64,000 bases of DNA, from contig JAJSPD010000040.1 in assembly GCA_021307315.1 (NCBI GenBank), forward strand, positions 186,001-250,000. Direction: 5' to 3'. The DNA is from Bisporella sp. PMI_857 (taxonomy: Eukaryota > Ascomycota > Leotiomycetes > Helotiales > Helotiaceae). The notes under the pieces are model-generated. The model made no database searches. It was not told the origin of the DNA and saw only the letters and a list, made by a program, of their open reading frames with translations. The stretch's first letter is position 1; each line of letters opens with the position of its first letter. Position numbers and translations under genes: made by a program. This document shows positions 44,707 through 54,994 of the stretch, piece after piece.

Positions 44707-45138
44707 ATGGAAACCACGAGACGCTACAGAAATGTATTTTCAACTCTGAATCCGGGCACTTTTACATCTAGTAGCTTAGGAACGAGAAGCGCAACGATCG
44801 CGGAATGTCAGGCAGAGCGTATTACAGAGCTTAGAGAGCAAGGACTTGGGGAAGACAAAGACAAAGAAAATAAGGGTCTAGAGGATGAGGAAGCCAAGCC
44901 GATCGATGACTTGAGAGGTATTCCATACAAAGAACCATGGGACGTTTTGGAGTTGAAATTAGTAAGAGAGAAGGATACTGGCAAACCACGTACCGAAACT
45001 TCAGTTGTCACAATCGAGGTTGAGGATGCACACACAGGAGAGAGTGAGGGGGGAGAAATCTTGCTTGAAACAAAGAGATTTGGGCCATATAAAATTAGAA
45101 ATCTAACCAACTTGCGTGGTTGCCGGCTTCCTCTTTGA
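44707..45138 (+). CDS. small charged orphan protein, 143 aa
   Basis: A single frame of 143 codons starts METTRRYRNVFSTLNPGTFT. A helical Glu/Lys-rich centre follows (RITELREQGLGEDKDKENKG). A beta-like C-terminal half contains PWDVLELKLVREKDTGKPRT and TSVVTIEVEDAHTGESEGG. Codon use looks real compared with the flanking DNA, but there is no recognised domain, signal peptide or membrane segment. Additional exons are possible. Confidence 0.4.
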   Translation: METTRRYRNVFSTLNPGTFTSSSLGTRSATIAECQAERITELREQGLGEDKDKENKGLEDEEAKPIDDLRGIPYKEPWDVLELKLVREKDTGKPRTETSVVTIEVEDAHTGESEGGEILLETKRFGPYKIRNLTNLRGCRLPL

Positions 45139-45959
45139 GGTAATCTTAAATAGGTTTTCTACTCAAAGGAACACCAAGTGATTGAAATTTCGGCACTCAT
45201 CGGGAATCTAAATTTCTTGGTCATTTATGATCCTAATACAGCTATTACCAAGAAGTATTCTGTCTACCGTACCTAAAGAAAAAGACAGACTTTATAAAGC
45301 TTTATTTATCATTTCAAAGAATCTCGCCTGAACAAAAGCCTTGTGTGCGTAACGTGCGGAATATTTCTTGGCACTCCTAGAGATGTCCCAAAAAAAAATT
45401 ACCTATCCAGGCGATCGGCTTTAGTTGCGGAAGCCGCCATCGCATATGTAAAATCTAGACCGTGTTATAGTTCCAGTCAAACTTTGTGGGAGCTATGGCA
45501 GGAACCTTAATGTCCTTCAATTGAGTGATAAATGACCTAATTATTGTCTAGTATATTTGTTCGATATTAGTTCAAGCCTTATCTGAAAATTCAATTTAGT
45601 AAATTCACTGTCCAAAAAGTGGCAAACTGGTTGAATGCTGTAGAATATCCTAATTTTTTTTGGATTGACTCGCTCTTGCCTATACCAGTCAAAACCGTTG
45701 TCAGAATATAGCTCTGAATTATCCAATAGATTTCCACGAATCTGATGATTGGATCTAGTTTCTTTAACCAATTTTCGGTGACTTGCAGTAGCTAATATTG
45801 GGCCGCTCAAACCATCTGACAAGTGGAGACAGGTGAGCCATTTCAATTCCCAATAATTTTGTGCGCAAGTCTAATACATCTGCATCATTGATTAGCCCCA
45901 GAAATAAGAACGGAAAATATCTGCGATCATAAAAAATCATTCAACGCACTATAACTGGG
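45139..45959. other. gene-free interval
   Basis: Contains a motif-free 101-codon minus-strand frame (45846-45541). No gene is claimed. The upstream region of the 45960 orphan lies at its right end. Confidence 0.35.
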
Positions 45960-46748
45960 ATGAATCTAACAAATGGAGAACCTTGGAATGGAAGTCTCTT
46001 GAAAGAGGCAGAACCCAGCAAAATATCTAGCGATCAGAGGATACTGAATGAAGACATGGATATTGTAATTCCAGACGATACAGATCAGGACACTGGTACA
46101 GGCTCTGGTGGATATAAGCCATCCACAGATGGAGGAATTCATATCCCCGACGACGAATTTCCCATTATATACTCCTGGCAAGAAGAGGACGACGACGACT
46201 CAAATACTAGTAACAATCAGGGTCGCTACGATTTCTCCTACGAGCTTACAGGTCAATCTACAATCCTCATTGCAAATAGCACCAACCAGGTACAAGCTGA
46301 GGCTAGACAGGGGAGCGGCGAGCAGATCGAAGAATCTACGGAAGATGCAGATGTAGAGATGGGTGAAAACACAACATCCGAATCGACTACATTTGAGGAA
46401 GAAAGTTACGTAGAGTTTGATCCTTACGACAACAAGCCGCAGGTATATCGACCCGCTTACTTGTATAACTACAATTCGCCAAGAACTTTAAGAGGCATAG
46501 CTGGTGAGCCAGCAAGGATCGGCCTAGAAGTGGTTCAAAAGATACCGACTATGATCGAGAAGGATCTGCTGGCGAGAAAGGGCATTCGAATGGAGCAGAA
46601 ACAACTTACAATGGGAGAGTACAAGGCGCTGAAAGATCCTACCATCGGAAGATTCCGTTGTAAGCCGAGCAGACTAAGGCTATCATACACGATTGACCCG
46701 GAGCTAGAGGAGCAATCAAAATTGGTATGGACTCTCCCAAGGAGGTGA
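45960..46748 (+). CDS. acidic orphan protein, 262 aa
   Basis: A single exon encodes 262 aa. The first 160 residues are acidic and probably disordered (DMDIVIPDDTDQDTGTGSGG, then WQEEDDDDSNTSNN). The C-terminal 90 residues turn basic and structured: PARIGLEVVQKIPTMIEKDL, then EYKALKDPTIGRFRCKPSRL, ending KLVWTLPRR. The GRFRCKPSR end loosely resembles GKWQCKSRS at the end of the 39.1 kb orphan. It lies in the same orientation as the other plus-strand orphans. Function is unknown. Confidence 0.5.
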   Translation: MNLTNGEPWNGSLLKEAEPSKISSDQRILNEDMDIVIPDDTDQDTGTGSGGYKPSTDGGIHIPDDEFPIIYSWQEEDDDDSNTSNNQGRYDFSYELTGQSTILIANSTNQVQAEARQGSGEQIEESTEDADVEMGENTTSESTTFEEESYVEFDPYDNKPQVYRPAYLYNYNSPRTLRGIAGEPARIGLEVVQKIPTMIEKDLLARKGIRMEQKQLTMGEYKALKDPTIGRFRCKPSRLRLSYTIDPELEEQSKLVWTLPRR

Positions 46749-48706
46749 GGTTGCTCTCCTCCTCATAGCCGTAATGAGGAGTTTGGGGTAGACTACGTAA
46801 TCTAGAGTAATAACATCACCAACGACGAGAACCCGAAGTAGAGATCTGAAAGACCTCCTCCTTAGTGTTATTAAGAGATTCATTGTTTGAAAAATCAGAT
46901 CAAAGCCATTAAAGAAACTTTACACTTGTTTCAATTTTCTTAGAGCTTAGTGTTGAGAGAGTAAAGGGACTGGTAATTTTGAGATATAATTGTTCGTTAT
47001 TGAGGCATTCGAATGGAATTAGTTGCCAAAGATAAGAGAAATGCTCAATATCACCGCCGCACTACCTCGCCGTATAAATTTAGTGTGTTAAGCAATGGCA
47101 TCAGTCTCAATTGTTTCCTTCCTAAGACGACATTGGGACGAGTAGAGGTTGTTTCTTGTCATCCAACAGTGGAACCCGGTCCGTTGGATCTCATATGGCT
47201 ACATAGTCCAGTTGTAGCTGCCAAGAACATTATGGCGATAATATATGTCACTTTCGGGGTAACAAAACAACCATAAATAGAAGGATGAGGGTTAAATTAA
47301 GAATGGTTGCAAGCCTAGCTTTCTCGGTCAAGCCAAGACTTGGGTAGAGGAAATCTTAAGAGGTACATAAACTTAAATCACATAGAAAGGGCTAAGCCCA
47401 AGCCCAATGACCACCACTTTCAAATGAAAAGGAACAGAATCTTCTTACTATTGCGGATAGGGATCAACAAATCTGAGAGAGTGTGGAGGATTGCATGATA
47501 TATGGGAGATGATTTCTACCGGCTCTACCCCGACAGTCTAATAGTCATGCTCAGTGACAGAAGTTAGATACTCGCCGTAGAAGTAACTTTTAGCACAAAA
47601 AATTAGAGATCACAATTGTTGAACGAAAATCAGCAAATGGATTTCAGTAAGCCGAGCTTTATTGATGTATTTCCTATTCTGGCTACCCCTCAAAAGCTTG
47701 GCATGATATTGTCTTCCAAAGTTCTACCTTGCATTCTCTAGTGGGACATATCAATGATATGTAGGCTGAGTACCTCTTACACATATTTTGAATAGCTTTG
47801 TCTTCACCCTCCAAATCTCTGCTATACTCAAGTGTGCACATTGAAACGGTCCTTTTTCCACAGAACCTAATCATAACGAGCTTTGCCAAGAGAGTGAAGA
47901 ATTAAGCGATATTTGGGAAAGGAGTAACGCCAAGACACTTGATCATGATGCAATGCCGCAAGGTTCTAAGCATTAGCTACTATCTCAAGTTTTCGTACGA
48001 TCCTCTCACATTGGGGAAAAGGAAATTTAACGGCTATAGGTTTTTGTACGAACGTACGAACTACTATTTTGAAAAGAAGACATCAAGAAGCAACATCTGA
48101 TCTTCGTTAAGAGTGTGGCATTGCTATGGTGGGAGATACCAGATTAAACTTTCGCAGATGTACTGTTGGGATGCTGGCATTTGTGATACCCACATATCAA
48201 TTTCGATTCTCCAAGTTGGCTATTCGGAGGTAACAATCATCCTCTGTCGCATTTCGGTATCCTCAAACTTCAGCCTTGTTTTACTTGGCGCTCAGGGTCT
48301 TGCTACAGTGAATATTGCACGCAGCGAGAGTTTGATTGTCTATTAACTCAATGAATGGTACTGTATTTGCACCCTTTATATTGAGGATCTGATGATTGGT
48401 AGTTAGGAATAAATACTTTGTTTTGCACCTTCGATATGTTGGTAGAGATATGTATAAAAGCTCACTATTGTTAACTCGAGCTTGCTGAGCTAGTGAATAC
48501 GGGAGTATATAGAGAGCATATTTACACAATGGAAATTGGGGGTTATCAAACCGTCGCACAAAACGAGCCTCACACCATCCCCCACCACATATCAATCCAC
48601 AGAGCAACTGGGTTATTCTTCGTATACCACCAACTGCCAAGAACAATCTAATTAGTATACTCAGGACGGTAATCCGTATTTTCTTCCCAATCCTGCACGC
48701 GGTGAG
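46749..48706. other. 2-kb gene-free AT-rich interval
   Basis: No supported gene. A 152-codon minus-strand frame (48739-48281) is largely antisense or upstream of the next orphan and shows no motif. Confidence 0.4.
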
Positions 48707-49981
48707 ATGCCCACAATTCCTGGTCTCAGAATGCCGCAAGACTATAACAAGCTAAACCAATCATTCACCAAATATGACGAGGCTTGGCGAGCGACCTCTC
48801 TTAAAGGCTCAAGGCTTAGCGATTCATATTACCCAGTGAGTGCAATCTTCTCTGTTCTAAAGAGTCCCCCTAGGTCTTCGCTATCTTTTGTCTGGCTTGC
48901 CACTAACATCCTGGACTAGCAGATCAATCACACATCTTGCATTTCACCAAACTTTCCGTCCACCCAACCCAACAAGTTATCTTGCCAATCACCCTGTGGT
49001 ATTAAAACATGCAATCTACGTGATCTTATGGGACTCCCTAAAGCCCCTGCAACGACGAGTTTATCTCATCAGGGCCTAGGCTTACCCAATATTTCCGAAC
49101 TTCCAGCGCCAACCCTATCCCAACTGTCAGTCACAGGTCTTTCTGAACTCCGAGAAGATGATTGCAGTTATGTCACAAGTACAAATCCTTCCGATACTAA
49201 ATCTCTATCTCAAGCACTAGAGCGTTCTGCAAGAACTACGCGCAGTGGAGTACATTTGGAGACGAGGAAGAGAGATGGTCATTTAAACCCAGAGATTGGC
49301 ACACTAGAGGAGTTACGTAGCAGATTAACTACGGTATTTCCCACACGTCTTGATAAGCACTGGCTCAAAGCACAGAGAAATATTCTTCGATTAATATCTA
49401 AAGAGCTTATTCGGGAGCCTCTGACAACGAACCTCTATTCAAGTGTCGAGCGAAAGACCAATTCAAATGTTTTAAAGGCTACAACAGCAGGGGTAGAGCT
49501 AGCGAAGCCTAAGTTTTATTACGCAACTAAGCAACGTGAAGAACAGGGAGCACAAGTTAACAATGGTAGTGAGAGGAAGAGGGATCGAGAAGATCAGGAC
49601 GTGGAGCAATCACAACAAAAGAAGCGCCTCCAACTCGAAGCTCGGCACGAGACTGCAGAAGTGATTCTCGGGGACAGTGAAGTCACGATCGAAGAAGAAT
49701 CCGGCAAAGACCAGAGACCAGAAAAAATTCAAGGGAATAAGAACGAAAGCAAAGACGATGTAAAGCCAGTGGCAACTGAGAGGACTGAAGTGATGGCGGA
49801 AATAGCTAAGATAGTGGCTTCAGCGAATCGGATTCAACAACAAATGAATCTCAGCAATGGCCAGAAGAGAGTACGCGGAGAACAAAGAGATGAGTGGGAT
49901 AGTGATACAGAACATCAAAAGAAGCGGGTTCGTGTTATGCAGGGTGGTACCGTAGTCGTCCCTCAAGCGCAAAATTTGTAG
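48707..49981 (+). CDS. nuclear-type orphan protein, about 395 aa
   Basis: Exon 1 (48707-48835) and exon 2 (48923-49981) join in frame across an 87-bp intron with GTGAGT donor and CTAGCAG acceptor. The N-terminal part has SPNFPSTQPNKLSCQSPCGI with several Cys. The middle is helical (TLEELRSRLTTVFPTRLDKH, then WLKAQRNILRLISKELIREP). The C-terminal half is strongly charged with two basic clusters typical of nuclear signals (QQKKRLQLEAR and HQKKRVRVM) separated by a coiled-coil-like region. I recognise no family. It is the longest intact orphan of the AT-rich block. Confidence 0.55.
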
Positions 49982-51499
49982 GTTAAGGTTCACACTGATA
50001 ACTTGAATTGGTGCTAAGCTGCTGGTCTAGAAATAACTCTATCAAACATCCAACAACCATTTACAAATCTAAATACAAACCAGCGAACCCCAGCCACCTA
50101 TCTGCTTGCTTTTTCAGCAATGACCTCGAAGCAAACGAAGACGAGGGCGACGCTTGTATCTGGAATCGAGCAAAGAGGAATGGGGGACATGTCAGGCGTT
50201 TCAGATATGGCCGGTGCAGACAAATTTACCCCTCTCAAAGGAAGTACAAGAGTGACGCTACTTGTATGCTGAAGTGTGCATTCAGAGGTTTTGCTATCGA
50301 GAAGAGACAATGTCAGTGACAAAATAGTAAAGAGGGTATCCAAAAAATTATACTTGAGGTTATGGTGGAAGATAGGCTGCATATGACTGAGCCACAACGG
50401 TGGGATGTACTGGAAGGCCATGACAGATCTCTCAAATACCACTCGGGATAGGATGGCAGGGAGTGACATAGCACTGTATAGAATGGAGCCAACGGGGTTA
50501 CTATATTATAGATTCTCCCAAGGCGGATAAAGGGGAGCGCGTTGACGCCTTCTATTATAAAGGAGGTACAAGATAGAATAAATCCAATGATAGGCGGAAT
50601 CCTTGTCTTTATTTCACGAAACTTCACGTAAAATACGATCCATACATTGATATTAGCATGCTTATGTCAAAGACGTGCTGACAGTATGCTTTGTATTTAC
50701 TACAAGATCGCAATTCCAATACATTATACTTGGAAAACGATGGGGCGACGCTCTTGTAGGCGGGTGAATAGACAGGCAAGCCATGAATAGGGAATACTCA
50801 ACCGAAAGTCCTACTAAAGCGTGTCAGAAGGAGGCTCATTTTTTCATTTATGTAAACTCGTATATTTGACTTATTGGCACTTTGAGTGAGGCATGAAGTA
50901 AAGCCCATGATCCCCGTAATGCTTCGGAGCCAAAGGTATCCGAGCTTATCTGTGATGATATAACAACAGGTTGAGCCATATTCCCATCTTGCAACACTGG
51001 CAAGTCACTAATGACAATATGCAGATTCTTCAACACTGTCTAAGATATGGGTAGTAATTTGGTTGATGTAATTGTAAGTGTGTCCTAGTATTGTAATGAA
51101 GTCTCTGACAAAGAGCCATGGCCGAGGTTTCAAATACAGGACGTAACGAAGAGTGCTATTTAGGAACTCGAGTTGGTTTTGGATTCGATAAAGTGTGGTA
51201 GAACTCTTGGTAGAGATTTGAGACATGTTGTAGTAGAGTTCAAAGATCAGACGAAAACTATGCACCACCGTTATTAAGAGGCATCGTGAGGAAGATAAAG
51301 TATCGGTATCTGGAAGGTGGTACTGACGAAGCTCTAGAAGAAAGGCAGATTTCTGTTGCCAGAATTTGAGCTGTACTTGCCAAGACTTTGAATACTGAAA
51401 GTAAGTCTACCGCCCAAAAGCAACTGATAGTGACTGACTACTGGTGTGAGCTGCGGAGGCTGGCAAGCTATAACGCATAAGAACTCTAGGACACTTCAC
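49982..51499. other. 1.5-kb interval without a supported gene
   Basis: Two adjacent minus-strand frames (51268-51008 and 51036-50848) read HSFRLIFELYYNMSQISTKS and then LKNLHIVISDLPVLQDGN in different frames. They could be a frameshifted remnant of a helical protein. No family could be named. Confidence 0.3.
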
Positions 51500-52407
51500 A
51501 ATCTTCTCTAATCTACCATTCAACATCAGGGAGAGAATATGGAGTCTGTCGATTCTGCCACGGGTGCTAGGGTACGAGGTAATAAAAACCGGTGAGAACT
51601 ATTTCAGTATGGCTATCACAGCAAAAGCATACACGCCACCTATACTACATGCAACTCGAGAATATAGAGAACTAGCTTTGCCACAATACGATTTGACACC
51701 AAATACACCAGGGGGATGGATATATTTCGCCTCAAGATTAGATACACTGGTGTACTACCTACATGGAAAATATCATGGTGCCACGGACTTCCTTGGTTTG
51801 GTTCACCAGTGGCTTCTTCTTACATTCCTGATTATCCCGGCTATCCAAGCTAGACAATCCTCATGAGAATTCGATATTGGCCATAAATACGACTGCTTGG
51901 GAGGTCAATAGCGATGGCGTTGGTTTTCGAGGCATGCTTCCTGCATTACTACCAAAGCAGCTCATGGTCAACAGAAACTTGGAGGAGATCATGATTATCT
52001 GGTATCATGAGGATAGTCCAATTTACTCGGAAGACCAGGCGCCTTTTCTCCGGATCATTATTGACGAGAAGGACGGTTGGAGTCGACATAGCCCGCCTAT
52101 GGAAAAATATCATGGTATGGAGACTTCATTGGAGAAGACAGAGAAGATGTATTTTGGCTGGAAGGCTGCCAGACTAACCACGGTAAGGACTTTGAAAGCC
52201 TCGAAGACAAAAATGTCTAGTAGAACTATCAATTCCGTCACAGAATCCAACAGAAAGACTGATATTATTCTAGGACCACATAGAACACGAAAGTGGAAAC
52301 CCCTCAGTCTTTTTGTAAAGTTAGCATACAACAGGCTCAAAGAACAAGAACAGGAACAAGTACCGGACAGAGAAAGGTGTATGGGTAGCATATGGATTAG
52401 GATTTAG
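51500..52407 (+). pseudogene. 2EXR-type protein pseudogene
   Basis: Reading from about 51504 gives FSNLPFNIRERIWSLSILPR, the opening motif of fungal 2EXR-type proteins (usually F-x-x-LP-x-E-x-R-x-x-IW). Then PPILHATREYRELALPQYDL follows. There is no in-frame ATG before the motif, and a stop lies upstream near 51470. A frame break near 51855 is needed to reach LDNPHENSILAINTTAWEVN and NLEEIMIIWYHED-like text, then IIDEKDGWSRHSPPMEKYHG. These parts match the intact gene at 54144 (AFLIWRHDTCEG, LVDDEEDGWNRDYLPLERFK). The remainder to 52407 may be read-through of an intron (donor GTAAGG near 52180). Confidence 0.6.
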
Positions 52408-53187
52408 GTTCAATAATTCCGGTCTAGAAAATAACAATGGATCATGATCCTCATTCCAATTTAAGTTGTCATGTGTTTATGCACCCTTTTGTGGATATTC
52501 TTAGCCTATATCTGCACCTAATCTCCGTTCCTCATAGCTAGACTCAGTAGGGAGAATAACGGTGGGTCTCGGGCTGCTGCGAGAGCTTCTGCCGTCAATG
52601 ACATAAATACTATGTATCAGGCTATAATGACTACTTTATACTAATCTGTCGAAGGTAGTAGTTTTCTGGAGCAGATATCTAGAAGGCCAAACCAGCCTCG
52701 CTTCAATCACGTATCGACCAAATACGCTCTATTTCGGTGTCCCTAAGCCCAACACAATCCTACGCGTCCTCGGAAATAACACAGCAAAATCAGAAAATAT
52801 CTTCAATTTCACTCATACTTCTGACGATATATGAAGAAACTTCATTGTATACCAGCCAAAAATCGACAGCGTTGAATATATGGAAAAGAAAGAAAGTGAA
52901 ATCACGTCCAGGGTTCTCAAGCTAGAGATCTCTCCAGGAACGGAGCTGATGGTCGGCGAGACAAGATCTGGATCTGATAACATGGATGGGAAGTCCAACG
53001 AGGTTGCCGCTGTTGCGAGTAAGCCATCTGCAACAAAGAGCTATCAAAAGAGCTTCAAATCAGATTCCAGTGATGAGGCGGCAAGGATTATTGCTTTCCA
53101 GGCTCAAAAGGTACGAGAAGAGTCTTGTCTGCGTCAGCATTTTCATTTTTTGATATACAGGTTTTGGGACGTTATTAGTGTAAGAAA
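52408..53187. other. interval with short unassigned frames
   Basis: Plus-strand frames at 52737-52925 and 52880-53227 are Ser/Lys-rich and motif-free. They may be exons of one small orphan, but splice sites could not be fixed. Confidence 0.3.
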
Positions 53188-53690
53188 GAAAACTCAAATT
53201 AGTTTAACTAACTCAAATCAACTTTAATTTGTATTTGAGTTGATTTGAGTTATTAATTTTAATTTGAGTTTGAGTTGAATCTGAGTTGACTCTAAAAAAA
53301 GTTTAACTAACTCAAATAATAAAGATTTGTTTATAAAAATAAAATAAAAACTAAATAATAATGAAAGCTTATTTTTTTTAATAGATTAATTTTATTATAA
53401 ATACGTTATTACCAATATAAAAAAAATAGAAATGAAAAAAAAAAAAAAAAAAATCTAGAAAGTTTTAGCTTGAACCAAAAACTTCTCGGAAGAATTATTA
53501 TTCCGGCAAAGCTATGTTTGATTAGGTATAGTTCGGCCTGGAAAATATATAATCCGACTATTCAAATCAACTTAAACTAACTCAAATTATTTTAATTTGA
53601 TTTGAATTTGATTTGAGTTGTTGCTTTTATATTAGAGTTTGAGTTTGAGTTGAGAGTATAACTCTAGAGTTCAACTCAAATTTATTACAC
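53188..53690. repeat. AT-rich inverted-repeat block built from AACTCAAAT units
   Basis: About 500 bp composed almost entirely of A and T. AACTCAAAT/AACTAACTCAAAT units occur in both orientations at each end (53190-53310 and 53565-53690), and a 20-nt A run interrupts the centre near 53440. The long self-complementary ends would form extended hairpins. No TIR/TSD pair could be fixed, so MITE or simple-sequence origin both remain possible. Confidence 0.55.
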
Positions 53691-54143
53691 TGGACGTTAT
53701 CCACTAAGGCTGGCCTAGAGCTGAGGAGTATTTCTAAGATACTATACGATAGGTGCTATAGAAAACTGGAATCTAGCTGCTGACATATAATGCATAGAGA
53801 GCTGCTAAATTCTCTCTGAAAGAGCTAGCGCGAGTTATCGACCAGGTCGCTGATGATTCGATCCTGAGAGATCCCGTAAGAAGAGAGGAGATGCAGAAAC
53901 ACTTGCGAACAATCTGGAGAGAAGCGAAGTGCTTTTCGAACTCGTTGATTATATTTGGTGATTGGAAGCCCCTTCCTTACATCATTCGTACCGAGGGTGG
54001 CCACTGAATCATCAAGATAAGGACCTGCCTCCAATATCAGAACCGATTGTCGAGATTGTAAAAACTCTGAACTCTGCGAGTAGGCTGATCCCCTCGAAAT
54101 ATAGATAGAAACTGGACTGATGAAGGTAGGCCTGAAGGTTGAC
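53691..54143. promoter_or_regulatory. upstream region of the intact 2EXR-type gene
   Basis: A 145-codon minus-strand frame (54262-53825) overlaps the start of the 2EXR gene antisense and is not supported. The interval probably holds the promoter. Confidence 0.35.
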
Positions 54144-54994
54144 ATGGAATTTACCCTCTTTCCTCGCCTTCCCGAAGAACTCAGACATAATATTTGGAAG
54201 TTGTCAATGCTACCACGATTTCTGAGCTGGGGCCCTTCCCCCAATTCAGAGCGAACAAGCATGCAGCTGTTAGCTCACCCATACAATCCCCCAATTCTTC
54301 ATGCAAATAGAGAGTCGCGCGAATGCAGTCTCAAGAAATATCGAAAGTTGAAGAGTGCTAACTACACGAAAACTCTCTATATCAACCCGTCCCTTGACAT
54401 TCTCAATAATTACATTTATATCGATGAGGGAGAGGATATTAATGGATTTCAACCCTTGGCATTGAGCGATAATCTCTGTCTCCTTAACAATCACGACCTT
54501 CGTCATATCCGTTACCTAACTTTGCGCTTCACAACAATGTACATGGAAAACAAGGACGAAGTAGAAGCGAGGATCAAGACGAACTTCCGCAAATGGATAA
54601 ATCTTAGCCCAGATTTAGAGGATGCGTTTCTCATCTGGCGTCATGATACTTGCGAGGGCTTCTCAAAGAAAGGACCTTTACCACAAATCTGCCTCGTTGA
54701 TGATGAAGAAGATGGCTGGAATCGAGACTATCTTCCATTGGAGAGGTTTAAAATGTGGAAGAAATGGATGTCGAGTCTACAGGAGGGATATCCAGGACGG
54801 AAGTTCCCCAAGTTGGTTCTGGTATGTTGTTTGGCCCATATATCCATAGACTAGTTACAAGTCCTCGATAGATATTAGGTAATTACTTACCTCGGTATGA
54901 TAGAGTCATTATCAAACTTGTCGGTGGAACACAGTTTACCCTTACTAATGTATCAGTATAGGCACGAATTGAGTACCTCAGGGAATGGGACTGA
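54144..54994 (+). CDS. 2EXR-domain-type protein
   Basis: Exon 1 (54144-54821) and a short exon 2 (54962-54994) join in frame to 236 aa, ending LVLARIEYLREWD. The donor GTATGT, a CTAAT branch site and a TATAG acceptor support the intron. The N-terminus FTLFPRLPEELRHNIWKLSM is the diagnostic 2EXR-type motif. NPPILHANRESRECSLKKYR follows, the second conserved block. 2EXR proteins are a large, variable family in Leotiomycetes and Sordariomycetes with no settled function. An ATG eight codons upstream (54120) is a possible alternative start. A broken paralogue lies 2.6 kb upstream in the same orientation. Confidence 0.75.

Noticed and set aside
48281..48739. 152-codon minus-strand frame
   Set aside because: Its start overlaps exon 1 of the spliced plus-strand orphan, and the peptide has no motif. 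Treated as a shadow.
53825..54262. 145-codon minus-strand frame near the 2EXR gene
   Set aside because: It is antisense to the 2EXR start, where the plus-strand peptide carries a diagnostic family motif.
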